Below, one piece after another: positions 12,946-21,980 of a DNA stretch of 27,760 bases. This DNA comes from Spirochaetaceae bacterium (GTDB lineage Bacteria; Spirochaetota; Spirochaetia; Treponematales; Breznakiellaceae). The notes beneath the pieces are model-generated. The model made no database searches. It saw only the letters and a program-made list of their open reading frames with translations, and was not told the origin of the DNA. Numbering within the stretch: position 1 is the stretch's first letter; each line of letters begins with the position of its first letter. The stretch is from the NCBI GenBank assembly GCA_031265635.1, contig JAISCK010000137.1:1-27760 (forward strand). Reading direction: 5' to 3'. The position numbers and the translations under genes are program-made.

Positions 12946-14076
12946 ATGAAAAAGCGCGTTGCCCTTTTGGGGGCCTCGGGTTCCATAGGGAAAAGCGCCC
13001 TTGACGTACTCAGGGAAGGAAGGGATTTTTTTGAACCCGTACTTTTCAGCGCCCATACCAAAGAAGAAAGTCTCCTTAAACTCAAAAAGGAATTTCCCCG
13101 GGCCAGCCTTGCCCTTTCCGGGAAAGAAAGCGGACCCGAAGGCATAGAATATTTTGGCAACGCGGGACTCCTTGAAGCCATTGCCCGCGCCAACGCCGGT
13201 ATAGTCTTAAACGGCATATCGGGATCGCCGGGGCTTAAGGTTTCCCTCGCGGCCATACAGAGCGGCGCCGATCTTGCCCTGGCAAACAAGGAAACCATAG
13301 TCATGGCTTCTTCCCTTGTTTTTGCCGAAGCGGAAAAGGCGGGGGTACGCATACTCCCTGTGGATTCTGAACATTCGGCTGTTTTTTCCCTCCTTGAGGC
13401 CCACGGGAAGGAAAAGGCCGCCGAACTGCTCCTTACCGCGTCGGGAGGCCCTTTCCGCACCAGAAGCGCCGAATCCCTTGCGTCCATAGGGCCGGAGGAG
13501 GCTCTGGCCCACCCTACCTGGAACATGGGGCCCAAAATTACCATTGATTCGGCAACCCTGGCCAACAAGGGACTTGAGGTCATCGAGGCGGCGGGGCTCT
13601 TCGGCGTCGCTCCTGAACATATCAAGGTGGTGATTCATCCCCAGAGCGTTGTTCATTCCATGATACGCCTTACCGACGGGGCCGTGTATGCCCAGCTCTC
13701 AAAACCGGACATGCGGCTCCCCATTCATAATGCCCTGTACTGGCCCGAATGCCTCCCCTGCCCCTTTGCCCGTCTTGAGTTTGAAGGGCTGATTCTGGAA
13801 TTCGAAAAGCCCGATTTTGAAAAATTCCCCATGCTGCCCCTGGCCTATGAGGCGCTGAAACAGGGAGGCGTGTACCCCGCGGTATATAACGCGGCAAACG
13901 AGGCAGCCGTGGAAGCCTTTCTTTCCGGGCGCGTAGGCTTTACGAATATCCCGGAGCTTACCCGGGAGGCCCTCTCCCGTGATTGGCAAACAGGGGACGA
14001 TTCATTACAGTCAATACTTGAAGCTGATACGATGGCAAGAAATTTAACTATTCAATATATTACGGAGCATTTTTAA
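12946..14076 (+). CDS. dxr: 1-deoxy-D-xylulose 5-phosphate reductoisomerase
   Basis: NADPH-dependent first committed step of the MEP isoprenoid pathway, which supplies the isopentenyl-PP used by uppS two genes upstream. 376 residues. The start ATG follows AAGGGA by three bases. The NADPH loop GASGSIG is at residues 9-15 and LANKET at about 112-117. The metal and substrate motif PVDSEHSA is at about 138-145, followed by SGGPFRTR and PTWNMGPKITIDSATLANKG. The stop TAA shares its last A with the ATG of rseP. Confidence 0.97.
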   Translation: MKKRVALLGASGSIGKSALDVLREGRDFFEPVLFSAHTKEESLLKLKKEFPRASLALSGKESGPEGIEYFGNAGLLEAIARANAGIVLNGISGSPGLKVSLAAIQSGADLALANKETIVMASSLVFAEAEKAGVRILPVDSEHSAVFSLLEAHGKEKAAELLLTASGGPFRTRSAESLASIGPEEALAHPTWNMGPKITIDSATLANKGLEVIEAAGLFGVAPEHIKVVIHPQSVVHSMIRLTDGAVYAQLSKPDMRLPIHNALYWPECLPCPFARLEFEGLILEFEKPDFEKFPMLPLAYEALKQGGVYPAVYNAANEAAVEAFLSGRVGFTNIPELTREALSRDWQTGDDSLQSILEADTMARNLTIQYITEHF

Positions 14077-15455
14077 TGGTAACGGCAATACTTGCGGTAC
14101 TGGTAAAAGTAATCCTGGGTTTAGCCGGAATGGGCATTGTGGTCCTGGTCCATGAACTCGGGCATTTCACGGCGGCCCGCCTTCTGGGCATTGAGGTAGA
14201 GGCTTTTTCCCTTGGCTGGGGCAGGCCGCTGCTGAGAAAAAAAATGGGCGGCGTCGAATACCGGATAGGCATTCTTCCCCTGGGGGGCTACTGCAAACTA
14301 AAGGGTGAGGCCGAGTACCAGGCGGCCATTTCCCGTCCCGGAGCGGAACTGCCCCGCACGCCGGGCACCTTCTTCGGGGCTAAACCCTGGCGGCGAATTA
14401 TAGTGTCCGCCGCGGGGCCGCTGTTCAATGTGGTCTTTGCCGCTCTGGTGTTCATGTTCATCTGGGGCTCCGGCTTTGAGATACGCAGCCTTGACAACCG
14501 CATCGTTCTCGCGTCGGACATAAATCCCGAAGAACAGTATCCCGCCGACGAAGCGGGCCTTAAAACCGGCGACCGCATTGTGGAAATCGCCGGAAGGCCC
14601 ATAACAAACTACCGCGACATACAGGAAGCCATAGCCCCCAGGGGCGATATTCCCACGCGCGTCAAGGCTGAACGCCTGGGCGCCGTGCTGGAAACAGAGC
14701 TTGTGCCCCGCATCGACAAAAGTTCCGGGGCCGGAAAACTCGGCGTGTACTACTGGGCGGACCCGGTAATCGCCTCGGTAAAACCCGGCAGCCCCGCCCA
14801 GAGGGGGGGGCTTGAGAAGGGGGACCTCATACGCGCGGTAAACGGCGGCGAACTGCCCTATACCGTGGCGCTCTTTCCCCTGCTCAGGGACAAGCCTCCC
14901 CTGCTCACTATTGAATACCTGCGGGGAGGCATAGCGCATAACGAAACCCTGGAACTTTCCTACGACAGCAGCGGCGCCGCCGACATAGGCATAGAATTCG
15001 AAACCATCTCCTATCCCGTGCAGGGGCTTCCGCCGCACAGGGCGGTACTCAAGGGCCTGGGAGAAACCTGGAACACCCTCACCCTTTCGCTGCGCAGCCT
15101 TGCCCTGCTCTTCAAGGGCATAGACCTTACCCAGGCGGTTTCCGGCCCGGTGAGGATTACCTATATGGTGGGGGATGTCGCCGCCGAAGGCTTTGGGCAG
15201 GGCCTCAGGGAGGGCCTTATTTCAATGGGTAATTTTCTTGCCCTCATTTCCATAGCTCTCTGCATCATGAACCTCCTTCCCATTCCCGTACTTGACGGAG
15301 GCATGATAGCGCTTTTTATACTTGAAGGAATCATGAGGAGGCCCATCAAGGCCAAAACAATTTATATTTTCCAAACTGTCGGGGCGGTGGTAATCTTCGG
15401 CCTGATGATCTTCGCTGTTTTTGGAGACATACTCTTCCTTGCCGGCAGACGATAA
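14076..15455 (+). CDS. rseP: Site-2 intramembrane zinc metalloprotease (RseP family)
   Basis: Cleaves membrane-embedded substrates such as anti-sigma factors and signal-peptide remnants. 459 residues. The zinc-binding HELGH (26-30) lies in the first membrane helix. Two PDZ-like segments follow (around NPEEQYPADEAGLKTGDRIV and VIASVKPGSPAQRGGLEKGD). The C-terminal helix carries MNLLPIPVLDGG near residue 406, whose Asp completes the metal site. GGAG precedes the ATG by eight bases and the ATG overlaps the dxr stop by one base. In E. coli the homologue activates sigmaE; no sigma or anti-sigma gene is seen here, so the substrate is unknown. Confidence 0.95.
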   Translation: MVTAILAVLVKVILGLAGMGIVVLVHELGHFTAARLLGIEVEAFSLGWGRPLLRKKMGGVEYRIGILPLGGYCKLKGEAEYQAAISRPGAELPRTPGTFFGAKPWRRIIVSAAGPLFNVVFAALVFMFIWGSGFEIRSLDNRIVLASDINPEEQYPADEAGLKTGDRIVEIAGRPITNYRDIQEAIAPRGDIPTRVKAERLGAVLETELVPRIDKSSGAGKLGVYYWADPVIASVKPGSPAQRGGLEKGDLIRAVNGGELPYTVALFPLLRDKPPLLTIEYLRGGIAHNETLELSYDSSGAADIGIEFETISYPVQGLPPHRAVLKGLGETWNTLTLSLRSLALLFKGIDLTQAVSGPVRITYMVGDVAAEGFGQGLREGLISMGNFLALISIALCIMNLLPIPVLDGGMIALFILEGIMRRPIKAKTIYIFQTVGAVVIFGLMIFAVFGDILFLAGRR

Positions 15456-15465
15456 GGGTAAAACA

Positions 15466-16080
15466 ATGAAACGGAAAATTACCTGTATCTGCGAAACCGT
15501 GTTCGATATTGAGGTTCCCGAATCTGCGGATCTTGACAAGACGCCCGGCACGCTCGATGAGATACTGGACGGGACCTTCCTGTCCTATACCTGTCCGGGC
15601 TGCGGAAAAGTCCACAAGCCTGAGTTTCCCATTACCATAGCCTGGCCTTCAAAATCCCTCAGCCTTGAGGCGCTGCCCGAAACCGAGCGGGGGGCCTATT
15701 ACAGGCGGAAAAAGGACGCGGGAGGAAGCTCCGTTGTCATCAGCTTTCCCGAACTGGCCGACCGCCTCGCGGTGATACGGGACGGCCTTGAGCCTGTGGT
15801 GATTGAAGCCCTCAAATACTACATGCTCTCCAAAGCCCAGCAAAATTACCCTGACAGGGAAATATCCATGTGGTATCAGAAGAAAGAAGCCGGATATCTT
15901 GAATTCCACCTCCTCGGCATACGGGAAGGGGAAGTCGCGGTAAGCCGCATACCCCTTGACCTGTACGAAAAAAACCTCGCGGATTATAAAAAGAGCCCCC
16001 GGTCGGAACTTTTTTCGTCCCTCAAGGTGCGGAACTATGTTTCGGTACAGAACCTTATGCGTCCCGAGGAACTGCTGTAA
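15466..16080 (+). CDS. CpXC-domain protein
   Basis: 204 residues from the ATG at 15466 (AAGGG upstream; an open frame from 15421 lies inside rseP). The N-terminal ~50 residues form the CpXC zinc-ribbon pattern: C7-x-C9 in ITCICETVFDIEVPE and C43-x2-C46 in YTCPGCGKVHKPEF. The remainder is a soluble, charged domain without known motifs (FPELADRLAVIRDGLEPVVI; YLEFHLLGIREGEVAVSRI). Function is unknown. It closely follows rseP (10 bases) and precedes the propeller gene by two bases, so it is part of the same transcript. Confidence 0.8.
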   Translation: MKRKITCICETVFDIEVPESADLDKTPGTLDEILDGTFLSYTCPGCGKVHKPEFPITIAWPSKSLSLEALPETERGAYYRRKKDAGGSSVVISFPELADRLAVIRDGLEPVVIEALKYYMLSKAQQNYPDREISMWYQKKEAGYLEFHLLGIREGEVAVSRIPLDLYEKNLADYKKSPRSELFSSLKVRNYVSVQNLMRPEELL

Positions 16081-16082
16081 CC

Positions 16083-18062
16083 ATGAAAAAGAAACTCCCC
16101 GCCGTTCTTTTACTCTGGGCGCTGGCGTTTTCCGCCGGGGCGCAGAGCGAAAACCAGGACCTGCCGGGCCCCCACAAGGGGGCTGTCAGCATAGTGCTTC
16201 CTGACGGCGAAGGCAGAATACTTTCCGCCGGAGAGGACGGCTTTCTCAACATCTGGGACCCCGCTTCCGGCAGAGCCGTTGACCGTTTCCAGCTCAGTTC
16301 TTTTTCCATTACCGGCATGGCCAAAAGGCCGGGCCGGCAGGAACTCGCGCTTGTAGAAACAGACGGCATGGGCCTCTACAGAATCTCGGTCTGGAATTAC
16401 GCCGAAAAAAGCAAGCTCTTCACCCTGCGTTTCAGGGACCCCGTGTCCTTTGCCGGGTATTCAGCCGGCGGCGGCTTTCTCATCATAGGGCGGAGCGGCA
16501 GAACCCCGGTGGTGTTTCTTGACTCCCAAACCGGGGATCAGCTTGAAGTCCCGGGGGGGCTTACCGGAAACGTCAGTTTCGCGGCCACGGGACGCTCAGA
16601 GCGCACCATGGTCTGTTATTCCCCCTCAGGTATACTTTCCTACTGGAACCTTGAAAGCGGCGAAGAAGTCCGTACCTACAGGGTTCCCGAAAACCTTAAA
16701 AACCCCATTCTGTTCAGCAACAACCGTTTTTTCGCCGGTTATGATTCCCAGGGGCTTTCCGTTCTTGACGCCACATCGGGGGTGCTTCTGGCCCGTTCGA
16801 CCGAAAGCCGCTCCGGCCTTCTGGTGGCCGCAGGCAACGAAAGCGCCGAATTCATAAGCGAAGAACGCCAGGGAAACACTACCCGTGTCCTGCGCTACGG
16901 TATACGGGAAAACGGAAGCCTGGAAATAAAAAACCGCCGCGCCCTTCCCTCTTCGGTTCCTCCGGTCAGTTCTTCGGCATTGAGCGGCGGGGACCTCATA
17001 CTCGGCGGAAACGACGGGCTTGTCAGGATAGTGGACGGGACAGGAAGCGTCAGGACTCTCGGGACAAAGACCCAGTACGAAATCCACGAAGGGGCCGTAT
17101 CGGGAAATACCCTGGCCGTGCTGAACAGAAACGGCTCTCTTGCCCTGCTCCCCCTGGACTACAGGGATTTTTCTCAAGGCATGCGGATCAATTTTACCGG
17201 AGCCGGTTCCTATAACCGCATAGCGGGCGACCCGAATTACCGGGAAGGGGAAGAAGAAACGGAAAACAGGCCGGCCTTTCTCCTGTGGAATTCTGAAAAC
17301 ACCCGGAGCGCGCCTTCGCTTCGCTTTGCATCGGGACCGGCGAGGAATCTCGGCGCTCTGGCGCTCCGCTTCAACCTGCGTTCAGTCTCGGTGCTGGGAA
17401 ACAGGGCCCTCTTTCTTGACGTTATGGGCAATGTCTTTATAGCGTCCCTCGAATCTGGCGATATTGTGTACAGGTATTCCTCGCTGGGATCCCTTGACGC
17501 GGCCTTTGCCGATGAACAAACCATCATACTGGGAAGGAGCGGCGCGTCAACGCCCTTCCTCATGGTGAATACCGGGAGCGGCGAAACCGTTCCCCTTTCC
17601 TATCCTTCGGACATAGGCGCCCGGCTCTACCGGGGAAGCGACGCGGCCATCTATGCCGCCGTGGTTGACCAGGCTTCGGGGGACCTTAAAACCAGCGTGA
17701 TACTTCTTGATACCGCCGATCCTTCTTCTTCAAAAAGACTCCTTGAGTACCAGGGAGAAGATACGGCCTTTGGCCTTGCCGAATGTTCAGGCGCTCTGGC
17801 GACCACCCTGGGAGGGGACGGCGCCACGCTTTTCAGCCATCGGGGATTCACATCCTTTGAACGCAGTCCGGGGCTTCCCGCGAAACTCATCGGAGGAAGG
17901 CTTTTTATCATCGCCATTGACGACGACGGGTCCGTCATCTGGCATGACAAGGACACAGGCGCCATACTCGCCTCGCTGAGGCTGTACCGTAACGAGTGGA
18001 TTCTGGATTCCGGGGAAGGCTCTCCTGAATCGCTCAGGGGAAGCGTAACAGGGATACGTTAA
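16083..18062 (+). CDS. Exported WD40/beta-propeller-like protein
   Basis: 659 residues with a cleavable signal (LPAVLLLWALAFSAGAQ, probable cut after Ala-Gly-Ala). Repeated blade-like strands follow from about residue 30: HKGAVSIVLPDGEGRILSAG with DGFLNIWDPASGRAV, then ILSYWNLESGEEVRTYRVP, LILGGNDGLVRIVDGTGSVR and SVIWHDKDTGAILASLRLYR at the C-terminus. The blades are irregular, with some matching WD40 and others closer to PQQ/quinoprotein-like blades. Probably a periplasmic scaffold; partner unknown. Its stop overlaps the stop of the convergent comFB-like gene, and no terminator is visible between them. Confidence 0.82.
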   Translation: MKKKLPAVLLLWALAFSAGAQSENQDLPGPHKGAVSIVLPDGEGRILSAGEDGFLNIWDPASGRAVDRFQLSSFSITGMAKRPGRQELALVETDGMGLYRISVWNYAEKSKLFTLRFRDPVSFAGYSAGGGFLIIGRSGRTPVVFLDSQTGDQLEVPGGLTGNVSFAATGRSERTMVCYSPSGILSYWNLESGEEVRTYRVPENLKNPILFSNNRFFAGYDSQGLSVLDATSGVLLARSTESRSGLLVAAGNESAEFISEERQGNTTRVLRYGIRENGSLEIKNRRALPSSVPPVSSSALSGGDLILGGNDGLVRIVDGTGSVRTLGTKTQYEIHEGAVSGNTLAVLNRNGSLALLPLDYRDFSQGMRINFTGAGSYNRIAGDPNYREGEEETENRPAFLLWNSENTRSAPSLRFASGPARNLGALALRFNLRSVSVLGNRALFLDVMGNVFIASLESGDIVYRYSSLGSLDAAFADEQTIILGRSGASTPFLMVNTGSGETVPLSYPSDIGARLYRGSDAAIYAAVVDQASGDLKTSVILLDTADPSSSKRLLEYQGEDTAFGLAECSGALATTLGGDGATLFSHRGFTSFERSPGLPAKLIGGRLFIIAIDDDGSVIWHDKDTGAILASLRLYRNEWILDSGEGSPESLRGSVTGIR

Positions 18063-18358
18063 TCATGGCTGGGGTTTTTTCCGACCCTTTCTATGGCCAT
18101 ACGGACCGCGTTCTTCACCGATTCGGCATAACCGGGCTCGTCCATCGCGTGGGACGCGTACTGGATTCCCAAAAGGGATACGCGGTACAGGGGCTTTACA
18201 TTGTTCAGGGCTACCGCGGCCATGTCAATCACGCAGTCCCGGCAGCGGCATATAGCGGCTGGATACGCGCCGAGCTGCTTTTCAAGTTCGCTGATTATGA
18301 GGTTTTCGGCCTCATTTTTAAGAACGCTCCCAAAGTCATAGTCTTCATTAAACGCCAT
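18059..18358 (-). CDS. ComFB-family protein
   Basis: 99 residues. The family core is the three-cysteine cluster C37-x-C39-x2-C42 in ICRCRDCVIDMAAVALNNV followed by KPLYRVSLLG. The N-terminal half is a helical EAENLIISELEKQL. ComFB was named for its place in the Bacillus late competence operon. Some homologues in cyanobacteria are reported to bind cyclic dinucleotides, which would make this a candidate second-messenger receptor (inference). Start ATG with GAGGT upstream. Last gene of the rpsF-to-dnaB transcript, 18 bases after dnaB. Its stop lies on the same TTAA as the propeller gene stop on the other strand. Confidence 0.82.
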   Translation of the reverse strand: MAFNEDYDFGSVLKNEAENLIISELEKQLGAYPAAICRCRDCVIDMAAVALNNVKPLYRVSLLGIQYASHAMDEPGYAESVKNAVRMAIERVGKNPSHD

Positions 18359-18376
18359 AGTTACCTCGTTTTTATT

Positions 18377-19723
18377 CTAGCTGTTTTGTGACATATTTTC
18401 AAACCGGGTATACTGGGGAAGGAACACGATATTCACCGTTCCCACAGGTCCGTTGCGCTGCTTGGCCACGATGAGTTCGGTTTTGTACTCCTGGGGCCTC
18501 TCTTCCCCGGCTTTCTTGTCCGACTCCCGTTCCCGGTGCAGGAACATTACCACGTCCGCGTCCTGCTCGATTGAGCCAGATTCCCTGATATTGGCAAGGG
18601 TGGGCTGCGTGCCTTCGGCGTCCCGGTTAACCTGCACAAGGGCCACTATGGGTATTTCAAGCTCCCTGGCAAGGCTCTTGAGGGACTGGGAAATCTCGCC
18701 TACCCTTTCCCAGCTTTTGAGGGTTTTATTTTCAGAACCGATGAGACCTATATAATCAATAAAAATAAGTTCCACTTTTTTTTGAATTTTGATCCGCATT
18801 GCCTGGGCCCGTATGTCCAGCATGGGCATATTGGGCATATCGAAAATGTACAGAGGGGCTTCGTAAATACGGCCCGCCGCGTCCATGAGGCTCTTAAAAT
18901 CACTGGGTTTGAGTTTTCTGTTTTTGAATTTATTTGAATCTATCCGCGCCTCGCTGGCAATGAGGCGCTGCATCAGCGCCATGCCGGACATTTCCAGGGT
19001 AAAAAAAGCGACGGGAATTTTTCTTGTCCTGTTCATGGACATGTTAGCCGCCATGGTAAGGGCAAGGGCGGTTTTTCCGACCGACGGCCTTGCCCCGATG
19101 ATGATAAGCTCGGATTTCTGGAATCCCGAGGTAAGGCCGTCAAGGTCCTCAAAGCCTGATGGTACGCCCGTATAGGCTTCCCCGGAATGGTAGATTTTCT
19201 CCAGCGTTTCAATGGTCTGGGGCACCAGTTCCTGGGCGCTCTGAAAGGTCAGGGCATGGCGGTTCTCCGCCAGATCGAAGATGTCCTTTTCGGCTTCCTC
19301 AAGTATGCTCCGGGGTTCAACGCCTATGTCATAGGCCTGTTCGATAATCCGGCCTGAAATCCTGAGAAGCCGGCGCTTGATAGAACAGTCCCGCACCTGC
19401 CGGGCGTAATATTCGATATTGGCGCTTGTGGGAACCACGTTGGTAAGATCCGCCACATAGGCGGGCCCGCCGGCCTGGTCAAGGGCGCCTGTTTTGGCCA
19501 GGGTATCCACCACTATGGGAATTTCCGCGTCTATGCCTTCCTTGAAGAGATCAAGTATGGCCTTGTAGACGCGGCGGTTGGCGTTGGAATAAAAATCATC
19601 GCTGTCAAGGTACTGGATGGCGAGGGCTATGGCGTTCCCGTCAAGCAGCAGGGCGCCCAGTACGGCCCGCTCCGCGTCTTCATTATGGGGGGGAATCTTA
19701 TCGGTATTTTGCGGAGCGGCCAT
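18377..19723 (-). CDS. dnaB: Replicative DNA helicase DnaB
   Basis: Hexameric 5'-3' helicase that unwinds DNA at the replication fork. 448 residues. The N-terminal helical domain (HNEDAERAVLGALLLD) leads through a linker to the RecA-like ATPase. Walker A is GARPSVGKT at 210-218 and Walker B is ELIFIDYIGL; the C-terminal motifs include IVALVQVNRDAE, SIEQDADVVMFLHRE and AKQRNGPVGTV. No intein is present. It starts 11 bases after the rplI stop with AGGA upstream. The rplI-dnaB pairing is widely conserved. Confidence 0.97.
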   Translation of the reverse strand: MAAPQNTDKIPPHNEDAERAVLGALLLDGNAIALAIQYLDSDDFYSNANRRVYKAILDLFKEGIDAEIPIVVDTLAKTGALDQAGGPAYVADLTNVVPTSANIEYYARQVRDCSIKRRLLRISGRIIEQAYDIGVEPRSILEEAEKDIFDLAENRHALTFQSAQELVPQTIETLEKIYHSGEAYTGVPSGFEDLDGLTSGFQKSELIIIGARPSVGKTALALTMAANMSMNRTRKIPVAFFTLEMSGMALMQRLIASEARIDSNKFKNRKLKPSDFKSLMDAAGRIYEAPLYIFDMPNMPMLDIRAQAMRIKIQKKVELIFIDYIGLIGSENKTLKSWERVGEISQSLKSLARELEIPIVALVQVNRDAEGTQPTLANIRESGSIEQDADVVMFLHRERESDKKAGEERPQEYKTELIVAKQRNGPVGTVNIVFLPQYTRFENMSQNS

Positions 19724-19734
19724 TGTTCAAAATC

Positions 19735-20541
19735 CTAGTCCCGGACATCCTCCCCGGAAGGAGGAACGCTTTCCGGCGCGCTTGCGGCAGTCTCCGGGAC
19801 AGCTTCGGCCGGGGCATCCGCGGCGCTTGCGGCAGCTTCCGGGGCCGGGGCGGTTTCCGCGGTCTCAGCCGGGACGGCTTCCGCCGTACCTTCGGCAACT
19901 TCCGGGACAGCGGCAGCCGCATTTGCGGCGGTCTCAGCCGGGGCGGTTTCCACAGTATCTGCGGCGGCAGTCCCGGACGGGGCCTCCGCTGTGCCTGCGG
20001 CGGTTTCCGGGGCGGGCACGGGCTGGGCTTCGGAACCCCTGGGCCTGCGGTCCCTGCGGTGATCGTCCCTGGGGGCCTTCTTCTCCTCGGCGGGAACCTG
20101 CCCCTGGATGGCCAGGTTTATCTCGGCCTGGGCGGTTTCGTAAAGCCGCACAATGATCTTGTATTTGCCCACGTTCTTGATGTGGTTCCCCGGAACCTCA
20201 ATGCGTTTTCTTTCAATCTGAAAACCGAGTTTTGAAAGTTCGTCGGCAACGGTCTGGCTGGTAACCGCGCCGTAGAGTTTTCCGTTGGGTCCGGCTGGAA
20301 GGGTAACGTTTATCTCGGCGGCTTCGAGCTTTTCTTTAAGACCCGACGCGTCCAGCCGTTTTGCGGCCTTGCGGTCTTCGATTTCCTCACGCCGCGACTC
20401 AAAAAGCCGTATTGTCGCTTCGTTATACGGAAGGGCAATGCCCCGGGGAAAGAGAAAATTCCTGGCATACCCTTTTGCCACGTCTTTCACGTCCCCTTCT
20501 TCGCCCAGTACGGCAAGATCCTTGTTCAATATAACCTTCAT
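19735..20541 (-). CDS. rplI: 50S ribosomal protein L9 with a ~118-residue low-complexity tail
   Basis: L9 is an elongated large-subunit protein that spans the outside of the ribosome and limits slippage. Residues 1-150 are a complete L9: MKVILNKDLAVLGEEGDV, GYARNFLFPRGIALP, a central helix and the C-terminal IKNVGKYKIIVRLYETAQAE. The family is normally about 150 residues. Here a basic hinge (DDHRRDRRPRG) leads to about 100 residues made almost only of Ala, Glu, Pro, Thr and Val in imperfect repeats, ending GEDVRD. The frame is intact, with an AAGGAG eight bases before the start. The tail is probably disordered; its role is unknown. Confidence 0.93.
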   Translation of the reverse strand: MKVILNKDLAVLGEEGDVKDVAKGYARNFLFPRGIALPYNEATIRLFESRREEIEDRKAAKRLDASGLKEKLEAAEINVTLPAGPNGKLYGAVTSQTVADELSKLGFQIERKRIEVPGNHIKNVGKYKIIVRLYETAQAEINLAIQGQVPAEEKKAPRDDHRRDRRPRGSEAQPVPAPETAAGTAEAPSGTAAADTVETAPAETAANAAAAVPEVAEGTAEAVPAETAETAPAPEAAASAADAPAEAVPETAASAPESVPPSGEDVRD

Positions 20542-20610
20542 AATCCAAGCTCCTTAATGAATTGCCTTGTTCGGAAACCGGGGCCTCCGGACAACTCTAA
20601 TGTATGACCG

Positions 20611-21621
20611 TCAGCCTTCAGGAGTAGAAGCCGGTCCGTTTTGCCGGGGGACCCGAAAGGGGATCCAGTTTTCGGCAATGCCCAGAAGGGTAAGAACCCC
20701 CAGGGCTATCCCGTTGACAACGGGACTCAAAAAAACAATGACAATAAGCACATTGGCCAGGGAGCGGAACAGGAGGGGCAGCTCCGGCCGGGCAAGGAAA
20801 TAGAGTACTATTCCCCCTCCCTGAATCAGGTACAGTATGGCGCAGAACACCGCCAGGTTCCATCCCGGTATCTCAAGATACGGCCGCTTGAAAAGCGTAC
20901 CGGCGACTATCACGAGAAGGGACAGTGAAAAAACCCAGATAAGGCGGAGCGGGGCGTGAAAGAAGCTCAGGCGTTCCCTCCCGGCGCGCCGCCTGAAAAA
21001 CCATGAAACAATCACCGCCGCCTGGCGGTTGATAAAGAAAAAGAACGCCGCCGAAGCCAGCGCCCCGCCACGGAGGGCAACGGAACTCATGACCTTGAGT
21101 ACCAGGTCGGCGTTGATTGCCCCGCTCAAAGCCCCGGATTCAAGAGACTCAGGGGCAAGCATGGACTGGTACGCCGACGTAACCAGTTCCGCCTGGCTGC
21201 GCATCATGGCGTAAATACCTGAATCGGCGTCCGACGCGAGCAGCAGGGGTATGAGGCCGGCGGCGGTCAGGGCCGCGGCCATAACCATCCTCACGGCCGC
21301 CGAAACCCGCAGAAAGGACGGCCCCTTTCCGGGCGGCGCGGCGGCCCATGAAAAGGACAGCGTTACCAGGGCAAAGTAGAGGGAACTTATCGCGCCGGAA
21401 GCGGAAAAGTCCCCGCCGCTCATGGTTATAACCCCGTTGGCCCCCAGGGCCGCGGCTGCCGCTGCCCACGCGGCGGCGGGGCTGAAACAATAGGCGGCGA
21501 TTCCCAGAGGCGCCAGAAAAAAGGCCGGAGCGAAGGTCCCCCTGGCGAACCACACACAGGCCGCCGAACAGAGGGCAACACCGATTAATATACGCCTGTT
21601 GGGAGGAACCTGTACGCCCAC
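20611..21621 (-). CDS. DUF2232 (YybS-like) integral membrane protein
   Basis: 336 residues, mostly hydrophobic, with about eight predicted membrane helices (for example FALVTLSFSWAAA, ALTAAGLIPLLLAS, LIWVFSLSLLVIVAGTLF, VLIVIVFLSPVVNGIALGVL). It ends in a short polar tail. Sequence style and its place between rpsR and rplI fit the YybS/DUF2232 family, which sits near the rplI-dnaB genes in Firmicutes too. Function is unknown; the fold resembles substrate-binding membrane subunits of vitamin transporters (family knowledge, not proven here). The start used is GTG at 21619-21621 with no clear Shine-Dalgarno, so the first residues are uncertain. Confidence 0.75.
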   Translation of the reverse strand: MGVQVPPNRRILIGVALCSAACVWFARGTFAPAFFLAPLGIAAYCFSPAAAWAAAAAALGANGVITMSGGDFSASGAISSLYFALVTLSFSWAAAPPGKGPSFLRVSAAVRMVMAAALTAAGLIPLLLASDADSGIYAMMRSQAELVTSAYQSMLAPESLESGALSGAINADLVLKVMSSVALRGGALASAAFFFFINRQAAVIVSWFFRRRAGRERLSFFHAPLRLIWVFSLSLLVIVAGTLFKRPYLEIPGWNLAVFCAILYLIQGGGIVLYFLARPELPLLFRSLANVLIVIVFLSPVVNGIALGVLTLLGIAENWIPFRVPRQNGPASTPEG

Positions 21622-21639
21622 GGTAAAAACAGGAGGCCT

Positions 21640-21966
21640 TTAGTCGGCCACAAAGGGAAGCAGGGCGATAACCCTGGCGCGTTTAATCGCCAGGGCCAGG
21701 GCCCGCTGGTGCTTGGCGCAGGTTCCTGTTATGCGCCGGGGGAGTATCTTGCCCCGCTCGGTGATAAACCGGCGCAGGGTATCGGCGTCCTTATAGTCGA
21801 TCTTCATCTTCTGGGCGCAGAATTTGCAGATCTTCTTTTTGAAGAAGACCTTGCCCTTGCCGCCCCGTCCGTTACGGTCTTCGCCGTCCCGGCCCATCAT
21901 GCCGTCCATTTCCGGGCCCCGCTCGGGCCTGGTTTTTTCGTGTTCTATAAATTTCTCATCAGACAT
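21640..21966 (-). CDS. rpsR: 30S ribosomal protein S18 with N-terminal extension
   Basis: 108 residues, against the usual 75-90. The S18 core starts near residue 40: FFKKKICKFCAQKMKIDYKD, then LRRFITERGKILPRRITGTC and AKHQRALALAIKRARVIALLP. The CKFC and C-A-K-H residues fit the cysteine-bearing form. The first ~38 residues are polar and Gly/Arg/Asp/Met-rich (GPEMDGMMGRDGEDRNGRGG). AAGGAG lies seven bases before the ATG. S18 binds S6, whose gene opens this operon. Confidence 0.95.
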   Translation of the reverse strand: MSDEKFIEHEKTRPERGPEMDGMMGRDGEDRNGRGGKGKVFFKKKICKFCAQKMKIDYKDADTLRRFITERGKILPRRITGTCAKHQRALALAIKRARVIALLPFVAD

Positions 21967-21980
21967 GAGTATGCTCCTTG

